This document shows positions 1-5,244 of a stretch of DNA of 5,554 nucleotides, piece by piece; the stretch's first letter is position 1, and the number at the start of each line of letters is the position of its first letter. The notes below the pieces were generated by a model. The model searched no databases and was not told where the DNA came from. It saw only the letters and a list, made by a program, of their open reading frames with translations. The DNA lies in the NCBI GenBank assembly GCA_947589135.1, contig CANPZT010000077.1:1-5554 (forward strand), in the 5' to 3' direction. The translations under genes were made by a program, and so were the position numbers. The stretch comes from an uncultured Clostridia bacterium. GTDB lineage: Bacteria; Bacillota; Clostridia; TANB77; CAG-508.

Positions 1-2
1 AT

Positions 3-593
3 ATTTTAATTGGAACCCAAATGGTAGTAAAAGGACATCATTTTCCAAATGTAACATTAGTAGGTGTAATTGCTGCAGATAGTTCATTAAATATAGATGA
101 TTATAGAGCAAGTGAAAGAACATTTCAAATTTTAACACAAGTAGCAGGAAGAGCAGGAAGAGAAAAATTACCAGGAAAAGTAATTATTCAAACTTATAAT
201 CCAGATGAATTTAGTATTCAATGTTCAAAAGAACAAAACTACGAAATGTTTTACGAAACAGAAATTGCATTAAGGCAACAGTTGAAATATCCTCCATTTT
301 GCGATATAATACTAATTAGTTTTAATAGTTTATCAGAGCAAGAAATTAGTAAAATTAGTAATGGAATTTATACTTATTTAAAACCAAGATTACCAGAAAA
401 TTATAAAATTTTTCAACCAATGCCATCTCCTATTGATAAAATTCAAAATAGGTATAGATGGAGAATTATTATTAAGGGAAAAATGAATGATGAACTTAAC
501 AAAATTTTAAATGATTGTTTGAAAAAATTTTATATGAAAAATATTAAGACAACTAAAATGTCAATTGATGTTAATCCAAATAATATGATATAA
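3..593 (+). CDS. priA: Primosomal protein N' (PriA helicase), C-terminal part, 5' end outside window
   Basis: PriA is the 3'-to-5' superfamily 2 DNA helicase that reloads the replisome at stalled forks. Only the last 196 residues are visible. The frame is open from the window edge (ILIGTQ precedes the first ATG at 21), so that ATG is internal and not the start. Visible landmarks are the helicase motif GTQMVVKGHHFP (12-47), motif VI QVAGRAGR (138-161), the conserved YPPF (288-299) opening the C-terminal domain, and RYRWRI (450-467) followed by the terminal IDVNP strand, all typical of PriA. The N-terminal DNA-binding domain, Walker A motif and zinc-binding cysteines lie upstream and cannot be judged. 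The stop is TAA, 15 bases before def. The priA-def-fmt order is common in Firmicutes and supports the call. No truncation or frameshift is seen in the visible part. Confidence 0.96.
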   Translation: MLIGTQMVVKGHHFPNVTLVGVIAADSSLNIDDYRASERTFQILTQVAGRAGREKLPGKVIIQTYNPDEFSIQCSKEQNYEMFYETEIALRQQLKYPPFCDIILISFNSLSEQEISKISNGIYTYLKPRLPENYKIFQPMPSPIDKIQNRYRWRIIIKGKMNDELNKILNDCLKKFYMKNIKTTKMSIDVNPNNMI

Positions 594-596
594 AGA

Positions 597-609
597 AAGG
601 TGTTAGAAA
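597..609 (+). promoter_or_regulatory. Ribosome binding site that decides the def start
   Basis: AGAAAGG ends at 600, eight bases before ATG 609, which is good spacing. The upstream in-frame GTG at 600 overlaps the last G of this site and so could not use it. This favours the ATG, giving a protein that starts MAIRNLRY, as clostridial deformylases commonly do. Confidence 0.7.
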
Positions 610-1085
610 TGGCAATTAGAAATTTAAGATATGATGGAGATGAAATTTTAAAAAAGAAATCGAGAGAAATAGAAAAAATAGATGACAAATTACAAATACT
701 GATTGATGATATGATAGACACAATGCATAAATATAATGGAGTAGGTTTAGCTGCTGTGCAAGTTGGAATATTAAAAAGAGTAATTGTTATTGATTTATAT
801 GATGATAACGGACCAATTGTTTTAATAAATCCAGTTATTGTAAAAACAAAAGGAGAACAAGAAGTAGATGAAGGCTGTTTAAGTTTTCCAAATCAATTTG
901 CTAAAGTCAAAAGACCAGCTGAAGTAGTAGCAGAATATATAGATAGAGATGGCAAAAAAAAGAAAGTAAAGGCAAAAGAATTATTAGCCCAAGCAATTAG
1001 CCATGAAGTAGATCACTTAAATGGAGAAGTTTTTATGGATAAAATTATTCCTGGCACATTAGAATATATAGAGCCAGAACAATAA
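609..1085 (+). CDS. def: Peptide deformylase
   Basis: This cytoplasmic metalloenzyme removes the N-formyl group from nascent proteins emerging from the ribosome. The 158-residue product carries all three family motifs: GVGLAAVQ (residues 44-51), EGCLS (88-92) and HEVDH (132-136). The metal ligands are therefore Cys90, His132 and His136, with Glu133 as catalytic base, the same spacing as in the E. coli enzyme. The C-terminal extension after motif III is short (22 residues). A longer reading from GTG 600 would add three residues, but the ribosome binding site fits ATG 609 better. The gene sits 15 bases after priA and 55 before fmt, whose product adds the formyl group that Def removes, so co-transcription makes functional sense. 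It appears intact and active. Confidence 0.97.
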   Translation: MAIRNLRYDGDEILKKKSREIEKIDDKLQILIDDMIDTMHKYNGVGLAAVQVGILKRVIVIDLYDDNGPIVLINPVIVKTKGEQEVDEGCLSFPNQFAKVKRPAEVVAEYIDRDGKKKKVKAKELLAQAISHEVDHLNGEVFMDKIIPGTLEYIEPEQ

Positions 1086-1097
1086 TATCAAAAGGGA

Positions 1098-1123
1098 TGT
1101 CAAAAAACAAGTCACCTTTGACA
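1098..1123 (+). repeat. Palindromic repeat between def and fmt
   Basis: TGTCAAA (1098-1104) and TTTGACA (1117-1123) are perfect 7-base inverted arms around a 12-base loop. The element ends two bases before the fmt ribosome binding site (AAAGGAG, 1125-1131). There is no T-run after the second arm, so it is not a convincing terminator. Its reverse complement loosely resembles the repeat at 2098-2130 on the other side of fmt: both have TGTC/GACA-type arms, an AAnGG segment and a GAC core. It could be a degraded copy of a dispersed small palindrome, or a hairpin that tunes fmt translation; neither is proven. Confidence 0.5.
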
Positions 1124-1140
1124 CAAAGGAGAGTGAATAT

Positions 1141-2097
1141 ATGAAAATAATATTTATGGGAACACCTGATTTTGCAAGAGATAGTTTAGAGGCAATTTAT
1201 AAAGAATGTCATGAAATTTTAGGAGTTGTAACAAATCCAGATAAGCCAAAAGGAAGAGGAATGAAAATGATTTCATCTCCTGTAAAAGAATTTGCAATAG
1301 AAAAAAATCTAAAAATTTATCAACCAGAAAAGGTAAAAAATAATATAGAATTTATTGAAGAAATAAAAGAATTAAATCCTGATGTTATATGTGTTGTGGC
1401 ATATGGAAAAATATTGCCAAAAGAAATTTTAGATATTCCAAAATATGGCTGTATTAATGTACATGGTTCATTACTTCCAAAATATAGAGGAGCAGCACCG
1501 ATTCAATGGGCAGTTATAAATGGAGATAAACTAACTGGAATTACAACTATGTATATGGATGAAGGAATGGATACAGGAGATATTATATTAAAAGAAGAAA
1601 TTGCAATAGGAGAAAATGAAACAACAGGAGAATTGTGGGAAAGACTATCAAAAATTGGAGGAAAACTTTTAGTAGAAACATTGAAGAAAATTGAAGAAGG
1701 AACAGCTCCAAGAGAAAAACAAGGAGAGAACTTTACATTAGCACCAATGTTAGACAAATCGATAGCAAAAATTGATTGGGATAATCAGACTGCAGAACAA
1801 ATAAAAAACCTAGTAAGAGGGTTAAACCCAATTATGGGTGCATATACATTTTTAGACGGAAAAAAAATAAAATTCTGGAAAGTAGAATTAGCAACACAAG
1901 ACGAAATTATGGCAGAGGGAATAGAGATTATAGCAAATGGAACAGTAATAGTATCACATCCAAAAGATGGATTGTTTATAAAAGCAAAAAACGGAATTAT
2001 AAAAGTACTTGAAATTCAAGGAGAAAATGCTAAAAGGATGTCAATACAAGATTTTTTAAGGGGAAATTCAATAGAAGAATTTAGTTTATTACAATGA
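1141..2097 (+). CDS. fmt: Methionyl-tRNA formyltransferase
   Basis: Fmt transfers a formyl group from 10-formyl-tetrahydrofolate to Met-tRNA(fMet), giving the bacterial initiator tRNA; it acts in the cytoplasm. The 318-residue length is normal. The N-terminal Rossmann-type catalytic domain begins MKIIFMGTPDF, followed by the tRNA-contacting loop KPKGRGMK (residues 35-42) and NVHGSLLPKYRGAAPIQ (106-122). Asn106, His108 and Asp144 match the E. coli catalytic residues in both identity and number. APMLDKSIAKIDW (201-213) leads into the C-terminal OB-like tRNA-binding domain. The start ATG has AAAGGAG (1125-1131) nine bases upstream. Two TGA stops in tandem (2095-2100) end the gene. Palindromic repeats lie on both sides. 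Downstream, the rsmB-type genes that often follow fmt in Firmicutes are absent, and a new transcription unit begins instead. Confidence 0.97.
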   Translation: MKIIFMGTPDFARDSLEAIYKECHEILGVVTNPDKPKGRGMKMISSPVKEFAIEKNLKIYQPEKVKNNIEFIEEIKELNPDVICVVAYGKILPKEILDIPKYGCINVHGSLLPKYRGAAPIQWAVINGDKLTGITTMYMDEGMDTGDIILKEEIAIGENETTGELWERLSKIGGKLLVETLKKIEEGTAPREKQGENFTLAPMLDKSIAKIDWDNQTAEQIKNLVRGLNPIMGAYTFLDGKKIKFWKVELATQDEIMAEGIEIIANGTVIVSHPKDGLFIKAKNGIIKVLEIQGENAKRMSIQDFLRGNSIEEFSLLQ

Positions 2098-2130
2098 TGA
2101 GACAATGGGGGACAGTCTTTATTTGTCTCA
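2098..2130 (+). repeat. Palindromic repeat directly after fmt
   Basis: TGAGACAA (2098-2105) and TTGTCTCA (2123-2130) are perfect 8-base inverted arms. Between them is a G-rich, asymmetric centre with GGGGGACAGTC (2107-2117). The first arm starts with the second of the two TGA stops. AAAATTATTTTTATT follows the second arm, so a weak terminator role for fmt is possible, but the T-rich stretch does not abut the stem. From memory, palindromes with a GGGGACAGTC-like core and TGTCTCA-like ends are scattered in many Firmicutes genomes; I could not check this. Confidence 0.55.
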
Positions 2131-2170
2131 AAATTATTTTTATTCTCTCGTGAAAATTTAGTGAAAATGG

Positions 2171-2199
2171 TTGTAAAAAATATGAAAAATTGATATACT
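2171..2199 (+). promoter_or_regulatory. Predicted sigma-A promoter for the asp23-amaP-nusB-xseA operon
   Basis: A -35 box TTGTAA (2171-2176; consensus TTGACA) is separated by exactly 17 bases from a -10 box TATACT (2194-2199; consensus TATAAT). The TG at 2191-2192 makes it an extended -10 promoter. The predicted start is near 2205-2207, about 46 bases before the first ATG. In an AT-rich genome, chance -10 matches are frequent. The combination of spacing, extended -10 and position at the junction of two gene blocks makes this one credible. The -10 lies inside the left arm of the dyad at 2185-2227. Confidence 0.62.
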
Positions 2200-2227
2200 T
2201 ATATAAAATTTAAGTATATCAATTTTT
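2185..2227 (+). promoter_or_regulatory. Perfect 17-bp-arm dyad over the promoter: operator or bidirectional terminator
   Basis: AAAAATTGATATACTTA (2185-2201) and TAAGTATATCAATTTTT (2211-2227) are exact inverted arms around nine bases. Seen as RNA from fmt read-through, this is a long AT stem whose 3' arm ends in a six-T run (2223-2228), so it could end the priA-def-fmt transcript; only two of the 17 pairs are G-C, so its strength is uncertain. Seen as DNA, the dyad covers the -10 box and is centred at 2206, on the predicted transcription start, which is what an operator for a dimeric repressor would look like. The two roles are not exclusive. The sequence shows the symmetry; the function is inferred. 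Confidence 0.6.
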
Positions 2228-2244
2228 TGATATATCAAAGGAGG
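2215..2244 (+). promoter_or_regulatory. Leader hairpin and strong ribosome binding site of the Asp23 gene
   Basis: TATATCAA (2215-2222) pairs with TTGATATA (2227-2234) across a TTTT loop. The hairpin would sit in the 5' leader of a transcript starting near 2206. It ends two bases before AAAGGAGG (2237-2244), the best Shine-Dalgarno site in the window, seven bases from ATG 2252. TTGATATATCAA (2227-2238) is itself a perfect 12-base palindrome touching that site. The left arm is shared with the 2185-2227 dyad, so the two RNA structures cannot form together. Confidence 0.45.
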
Positions 2245-2251
2245 AAAAAAT

Positions 2252-2704
2252 ATGAGTGAAAAAAATAAAGAAAATGAAGAAAATGGAGAAGTAGTAGAAC
2301 TACAAGAAGAAATTAAAACAGAGCAAGAAGGAATACAAATATCAAATGACGTTATAGCAGTAATTGCAGGAGTGGCAGTATCAGAGGTAAGTGGTGTTGC
2401 TGGAATGGCAGGAGGATTTGCAGGAGGAATTACAGAGGTATTAAGTGGAAAGAAAAACTTAGCAAAAGGAATTAAAGTTGAAGCAACAGAAACAGAAGCA
2501 AAAATAGATGTTAATATTATAGTGGAATATGGCACAAGAATACCAGATGTGGCATATGAAATACAAAACAGGGTAAAAAAAGCAGTAGAAAGCATGACAG
2601 GTTTAGAAGTACAAGAAGTAAATGTTCATGTACAAGGTGTTAATACTCAAAGTTCAAAAAATGAAGAAATTGAAGCTAAAGAAGAAACAGAAGAAAATGA
2701 ATAA
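2252..2704 (+). CDS. Asp23/Gls24 family envelope stress response protein
   Basis: This is a member of the Asp23/Gls24 (DUF322) family, related to S. aureus Asp23 and Bacillus YqhY, which is also encoded beside nusB. In S. aureus, Asp23 is an abundant cytoplasmic protein held at the membrane by AmaP and linked to cell-envelope stress. The 150-residue product has the family core at residues 28-130: IQISNDVIAVIAGVAVSEV, a Gly-rich GMAGGFAGGI (51-60), then VEYGTRIPDVAYEIQ and the closing VNVHVQGV (123-130). There is no signal peptide or membrane segment. Both ends are highly acidic, rich in Glu, Lys and Asn (about residues 1-27 and 132-150), and probably disordered. It is the first gene of the second block, 43 bases before amaP, with its own predicted promoter and a near-ideal ribosome binding site, which suggests high expression. 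The family is certain; the exact physiological role here is inferred. Confidence 0.93.
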   Translation: MSEKNKENEENGEVVELQEEIKTEQEGIQISNDVIAVIAGVAVSEVSGVAGMAGGFAGGITEVLSGKKNLAKGIKVEATETEAKIDVNIIVEYGTRIPDVAYEIQNRVKKAVESMTGLEVQEVNVHVQGVNTQSSKNEEIEAKEETEENE

Positions 2705-2747
2705 TAATTAGTAAAAATTAAATAACAAAAATATAGGAGGAAATAAA

Positions 2748-3299
2748 ATGAAATTTATAGAAAAAGCTACACTAATGATATATTCTACAATAATGCTAAT
2801 AGTATCAATAATAGTATGTTTATTAATATTTGGATGGCTAGATGCAGATTTAATAGGAAGTATTTTACAAAATGTATTAACAGGAGTTACATCAGAAAAA
2901 ATTGTTCTTGGTGTTAGTGTTGTATTTATATTATTATCTATTAAATGTATATTTTTTGATTCATCATCAAAGCAAAAAGAAACTTCAAAACAGGGAGTTT
3001 TATTAGAAAACGAAAGTGGAAGATTAATGATTTCAAAAGAAACAATTGAAAATTTAGTTAATTCTGTGGCATTAAATTTCCAAAGTGCTGAAGATGTTAC
3101 AACAAGAGTAGAATTAGATAAAGAAAACAATGTAAAAGTATATATTAATTTAATTGTAAATGCAGAAGCTATCATTAAAGACTTGTCAGCAAATTTACAA
3201 GCGAAAATTAAAGAAAAAATAAAAACAGCAACAGACTTAGATGTAAAAGAAGTTAATATTACAATAAAAAAGGTTGCAGAGAAAAAAATTGAAGAATAG
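2748..3299 (+). CDS. amaP: Alkaline shock response membrane anchor protein AmaP
   Basis: AmaP is an integral membrane protein that recruits Asp23 to the cell membrane in S. aureus. This 183-residue product has two hydrophobic segments, about residues 9-29 and 52-70, separated by a short loop (GWLDADLIG...). A C-terminal domain of about 100 residues follows (GRLMISKETIENLVNSVA at 91-108, ending VKEVNITIKKV). Its strand-helix pattern resembles the Asp23 fold itself, which fits a hetero-association with the upstream product. ATG 2748 is preceded by AGGAGG (2735-2740) at seven bases. The gene lies between the Asp23 gene and the DUF2273 gene, the usual arrangement. A long open frame on the opposite strand (2708-3307) is a shadow of this gene. 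Intact, with nothing unusual in length. Confidence 0.9.
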   Translation: MKFIEKATLMIYSTIMLIVSIIVCLLIFGWLDADLIGSILQNVLTGVTSEKIVLGVSVVFILLSIKCIFFDSSSKQKETSKQGVLLENESGRLMISKETIENLVNSVALNFQSAEDVTTRVELDKENNVKVYINLIVNAEAIIKDLSANLQAKIKEKIKTATDLDVKEVNITIKKVAEKKIEE

Positions 3300-3329
3300 A
3301 AATCCAAAATGAAGAAAGGAAGAAAATAA

Positions 3330-3533
3330 ATGAATAATTTTAAAGAATTTTGGAATCAATTTAAAGGTGCTATTATAGGTGTTATTATAGCTATTCTAAT
3401 TTTGATAACTAAGTTACATGATTTAATTTTAGCAATAGTTTTAATATTTTTAGGAGCATTTGTAGGAAATTATATTCAACAAAATAAAGAATTTGTAAAA
3501 GAAAAACTAAAAAAATTTATTGATAAGATGTAA
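3330..3533 (+). CDS. DUF2273 small membrane protein
   Basis: This 67-residue protein consists mostly of two hydrophobic helices (about residues 13-27 and 31-50) flanked by charged ends: an aromatic N-terminus (FKEFWNQFKG) and a Lys-rich tail (KEFVKEKLKKFIDK). The pattern and the place directly after amaP match the DUF2273 family, which accompanies Asp23/AmaP genes in Firmicutes. It is probably an additional membrane component of that assembly; no biochemical activity can be read from it. A ribosome binding site (AAAGGA, 3315-3320) lies nine bases before the ATG. Gaps of 30 bases on each side suggest co-transcription with amaP and nusB. Confidence 0.87.
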   Translation: MNNFKEFWNQFKGAIIGVIIAILILITKLHDLILAIVLIFLGAFVGNYIQQNKEFVKEKLKKFIDKM

Positions 3534-3563
3534 TAATGCTAATAAATATAGAAGGGGAAAAAT

Positions 3564-3965
3564 ATGAACAGGTCAGCAATTAGAGAACAAGCATTTAAAC
3601 TTATTTATAGTTTAGAAATCCAAAAAAAAGAAAATGTGGAAGAATTAATTGAATTATACATAGAGAGTAATAATATAGTAGATAAAAATGCAAAAAAATA
3701 TATTAATGAAGTAGTTATAGGAATAGAAAACAACAAAGAAGAAATAAAAAAACAAATAGAAAAAAATTTAAAAGCAGAATGGAAAATAGAAAGAATATCA
3801 AAAATAGATTTAGCAATTTTAAAACTAGCAATTTATGAAATTAAATATACAGAAACACCATTTAAAGTAGCAATAAATGAAGCAGTAGAGCTTGCTAAGA
3901 AATATGGAGAAGACACATCAAAAAAATTTGTTAATGGAATTTTAGCAAGTATCGTAAAAGAATAG
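3564..3965 (+). CDS. nusB: Transcription antitermination factor NusB
   Basis: NusB binds boxA RNA together with NusE (ribosomal protein S10) and helps RNA polymerase read through rRNA operons. The 133-residue, all-helical protein has normal family length. It shows the N-terminal basic RNA-binding helix (MNRSAIREQAFKLIYSLE), the central WKIERISKIDLAILKLAIYEI (residues 73-93) and the conserved C-terminal VAINEAVELAKKYG (102-115) followed by SKKFVNGIL (119-127). GAAGGGG (3551-3557) lies six bases before the ATG. The gene follows the Asp23 group, as yqhY-nusB does in Bacillus, and is 16 bases before xseA, so all are probably one operon. No boxA-dependent or autoregulatory site is recognisable nearby. 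Confidence 0.96.
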   Translation: MNRSAIREQAFKLIYSLEIQKKENVEELIELYIESNNIVDKNAKKYINEVVIGIENNKEEIKKQIEKNLKAEWKIERISKIDLAILKLAIYEIKYTETPFKVAINEAVELAKKYGEDTSKKFVNGILASIVKE

Positions 3966-3981
3966 AACAAGGGAGAAAATA

Positions 3982-5175
3982 ATGAAATATAGCGAAATGG
4001 CAATCACAGTTACTGATCTGAATAAATATATAAAAAACAAAATATCAGAAGATGAATACTTAAATGATGTATTAGTAAAAGGTGAAATATCAAATTTTAA
4101 AAATCATTATACAGGACATATGTATTTTACATTAAAGGATGAAAATTGTTTAATAAAATGCATTATGTTCAAATCTTATGCTCAAAAATTAGCATTTATG
4201 CCAAAAGACGGAATGAAGGTTATTGTATATGGTGGAGTATCTGTTTTTGAAAGAGATGGAGTCTATCAAATTTATGTTAAAGCTATGGAAGAAGATGGAC
4301 TAGGAGATTTATATACAAAATATCAAAAATTAAAAAAGGATTTGGAAGAACAAGGGTTATTTGAACAATCACATAAAAAGAAAATACCAATAATGCCAAA
4401 AATAGTAGGAGTTTTAACTTCTCAAACAGGTTCTGTAATTAGAGATATTATTAATGTTTCAACAAGAAGAAATCCAAATGTATATATTAGATTATTACCA
4501 GTTCCAGTGCAAGGAGAAGGAGCAGCAGAAAAAATTGCCAATGGAATTGATTATATGAATGAACATAAACTAGCAGATGTATTAATAATAGCAAGAGGAG
4601 GAGGTTCACTAGAGGATTTATGGCCTTTTAATGAAGAAATAGTAGCACAAAGTATTTATAAATCTGAAATACCAGTTATTTCAGCAGTAGGACATGAAAC
4701 AGATTTTACAATAGCAGATTTTGTAGCAGATTTAAGAGCTCCTACTCCATCTGCAGCAGCGGAATTGGCAGTTTCAGACATTTATGAAACAAATCACAAA
4801 ATACAAGTATATCAAGATAGATTAAGAAATGCTTTAATTAGAAAAGTTCAATTAATGAAGTTAAGATATGAAAAATGCATTTCAAGTATAGTATTAAAAG
4901 AACCAACTAGAAAAATTAATGAATTATATATTCAAATAGATAACTACATAAAACGACTAGAGAATTTAATAGCAACAAAACAAGAAAAAGAAAGGGCAAA
5001 ATATATAGAACTAGTTGCAAAATTAGATGCATATAGTCCTTTAAAAACACTATATCGAGGATATTCAATTGTAGAAAAAGATAATAAAATAATTAAAAAG
5101 ATAGAAGAATTAAATGCAGGAGATAAAATTCAAATTCAACTATCTGATGGAAAATGTCAAGCAGAGGTTCAATAA
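3982..5175 (+). CDS. xseA: Exodeoxyribonuclease VII large subunit
   Basis: XseA is the catalytic subunit of exonuclease VII, which degrades single-stranded DNA from both ends into acid-soluble oligonucleotides; it works with several copies of the small subunit XseB. The 397-residue product begins with an OB-fold DNA-binding domain (about 6-102). The catalytic domain follows, with GVLTSQTGSVIRDI (143-156), ARGGGSLEDLWPFNEE (204-219) and VGHETDFTIADFVADLRAPTPSAAAEL (236-262). Asp155, Arg205, His238 and Asp241 coincide with the residues known to matter in the E. coli enzyme. A coiled-coil stretch (about 270-345), where small subunits bind, is shorter than in E. coli. The end has the conserved SPLKTLYRGYSIV motif (352-364). 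GGGAG (3971-3975) is six bases upstream of the ATG. No xseB follows within the remaining 379 bases. Confidence 0.97.
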   Translation: MKYSEMAITVTDLNKYIKNKISEDEYLNDVLVKGEISNFKNHYTGHMYFTLKDENCLIKCIMFKSYAQKLAFMPKDGMKVIVYGGVSVFERDGVYQIYVKAMEEDGLGDLYTKYQKLKKDLEEQGLFEQSHKKKIPIMPKIVGVLTSQTGSVIRDIINVSTRRNPNVYIRLLPVPVQGEGAAEKIANGIDYMNEHKLADVLIIARGGGSLEDLWPFNEEIVAQSIYKSEIPVISAVGHETDFTIADFVADLRAPTPSAAAELAVSDIYETNHKIQVYQDRLRNALIRKVQLMKLRYEKCISSIVLKEPTRKINELYIQIDNYIKRLENLIATKQEKERAKYIELVAKLDAYSPLKTLYRGYSIVEKDNKIIKKIEELNAGDKIQIQLSDGKCQAEVQ

Positions 5176-5221
5176 AACAATAAATTAAAATTATGACTTT
5201 GCTTGAATTTAGTTTATATTC

Positions 5222-5244
5222 AGAAAGGAATGAAATTAAAATTG
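5222..5244 (+). promoter_or_regulatory. Ribosome binding site with ambiguous start (ATG 5230 or TTG 5242)
   Basis: AGAAAGGA (5222-5229) is the only Shine-Dalgarno-like stretch before the last gene. It nearly abuts ATG 5230, too close for normal initiation. TTG 5242 is a little far at 12 bases after the A-rich site. The other genes here use 5-10 bases. The TTG start would shorten the protein by four residues and leave the membrane helix intact. Confidence 0.4.

Noticed and set aside
21..23. ATG 21 as the start of a 190-residue gene
   Set aside because: It falls inside the PriA motif GTQMVVKGHHF, and the frame is open upstream to the window edge, so it is an internal Met of a truncated-by-window priA.
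530..721. Open frame on the - strand across the priA-def junction
   Set aside because: It overlaps two conserved genes and gives a low-complexity Ile/Ser/Phe-rich product.
1503..1757. Open frame on the - strand inside fmt
   Set aside because: It lies wholly inside a conserved gene with catalytic residues; there is no sign of independent coding.
2095..2193. Possible read-through extension of fmt past tandem TGA codons (frame stays open to 2191)
   Set aside because: Fmt is already full length at 318 residues, two stops occur in tandem, and the extension runs through a palindromic repeat with no conserved protein sequence. There is no sign that TGA is recoded.
2213..2241. Mirror-image extended -10 on the - strand within the dyad
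   Set aside because: The dyad symmetry forces a TGATATACT copy on the other strand, but the matching -35 position (2236-2241) reads CCTTTG, unlike TTGACA, and no - strand gene would be served.
2158..2595. Open frame on the - strand (145 codons) opposite the Asp23 gene
   Set aside because: It is a shadow of a well-supported gene, runs across its promoter region, and has a Ser/Phe/Ile-rich composition with no recognisable motif.
2708..3307. Long open frame on the - strand (199 codons) opposite amaP
   Set aside because: It mirrors amaP, which has clear homology, a good ribosome binding site and operon context. The - strand product is a low-complexity Phe/Ser/Ile-rich translation, as expected for the antisense of AT-rich coding DNA.
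5204..5222. Weak inverted repeat TGAAT / ATTCA after xseA as a terminator
   Set aside because: It has only five pairs, no G-C-rich stem and no following T-run. I see no convincing terminator between xseA and the last gene.
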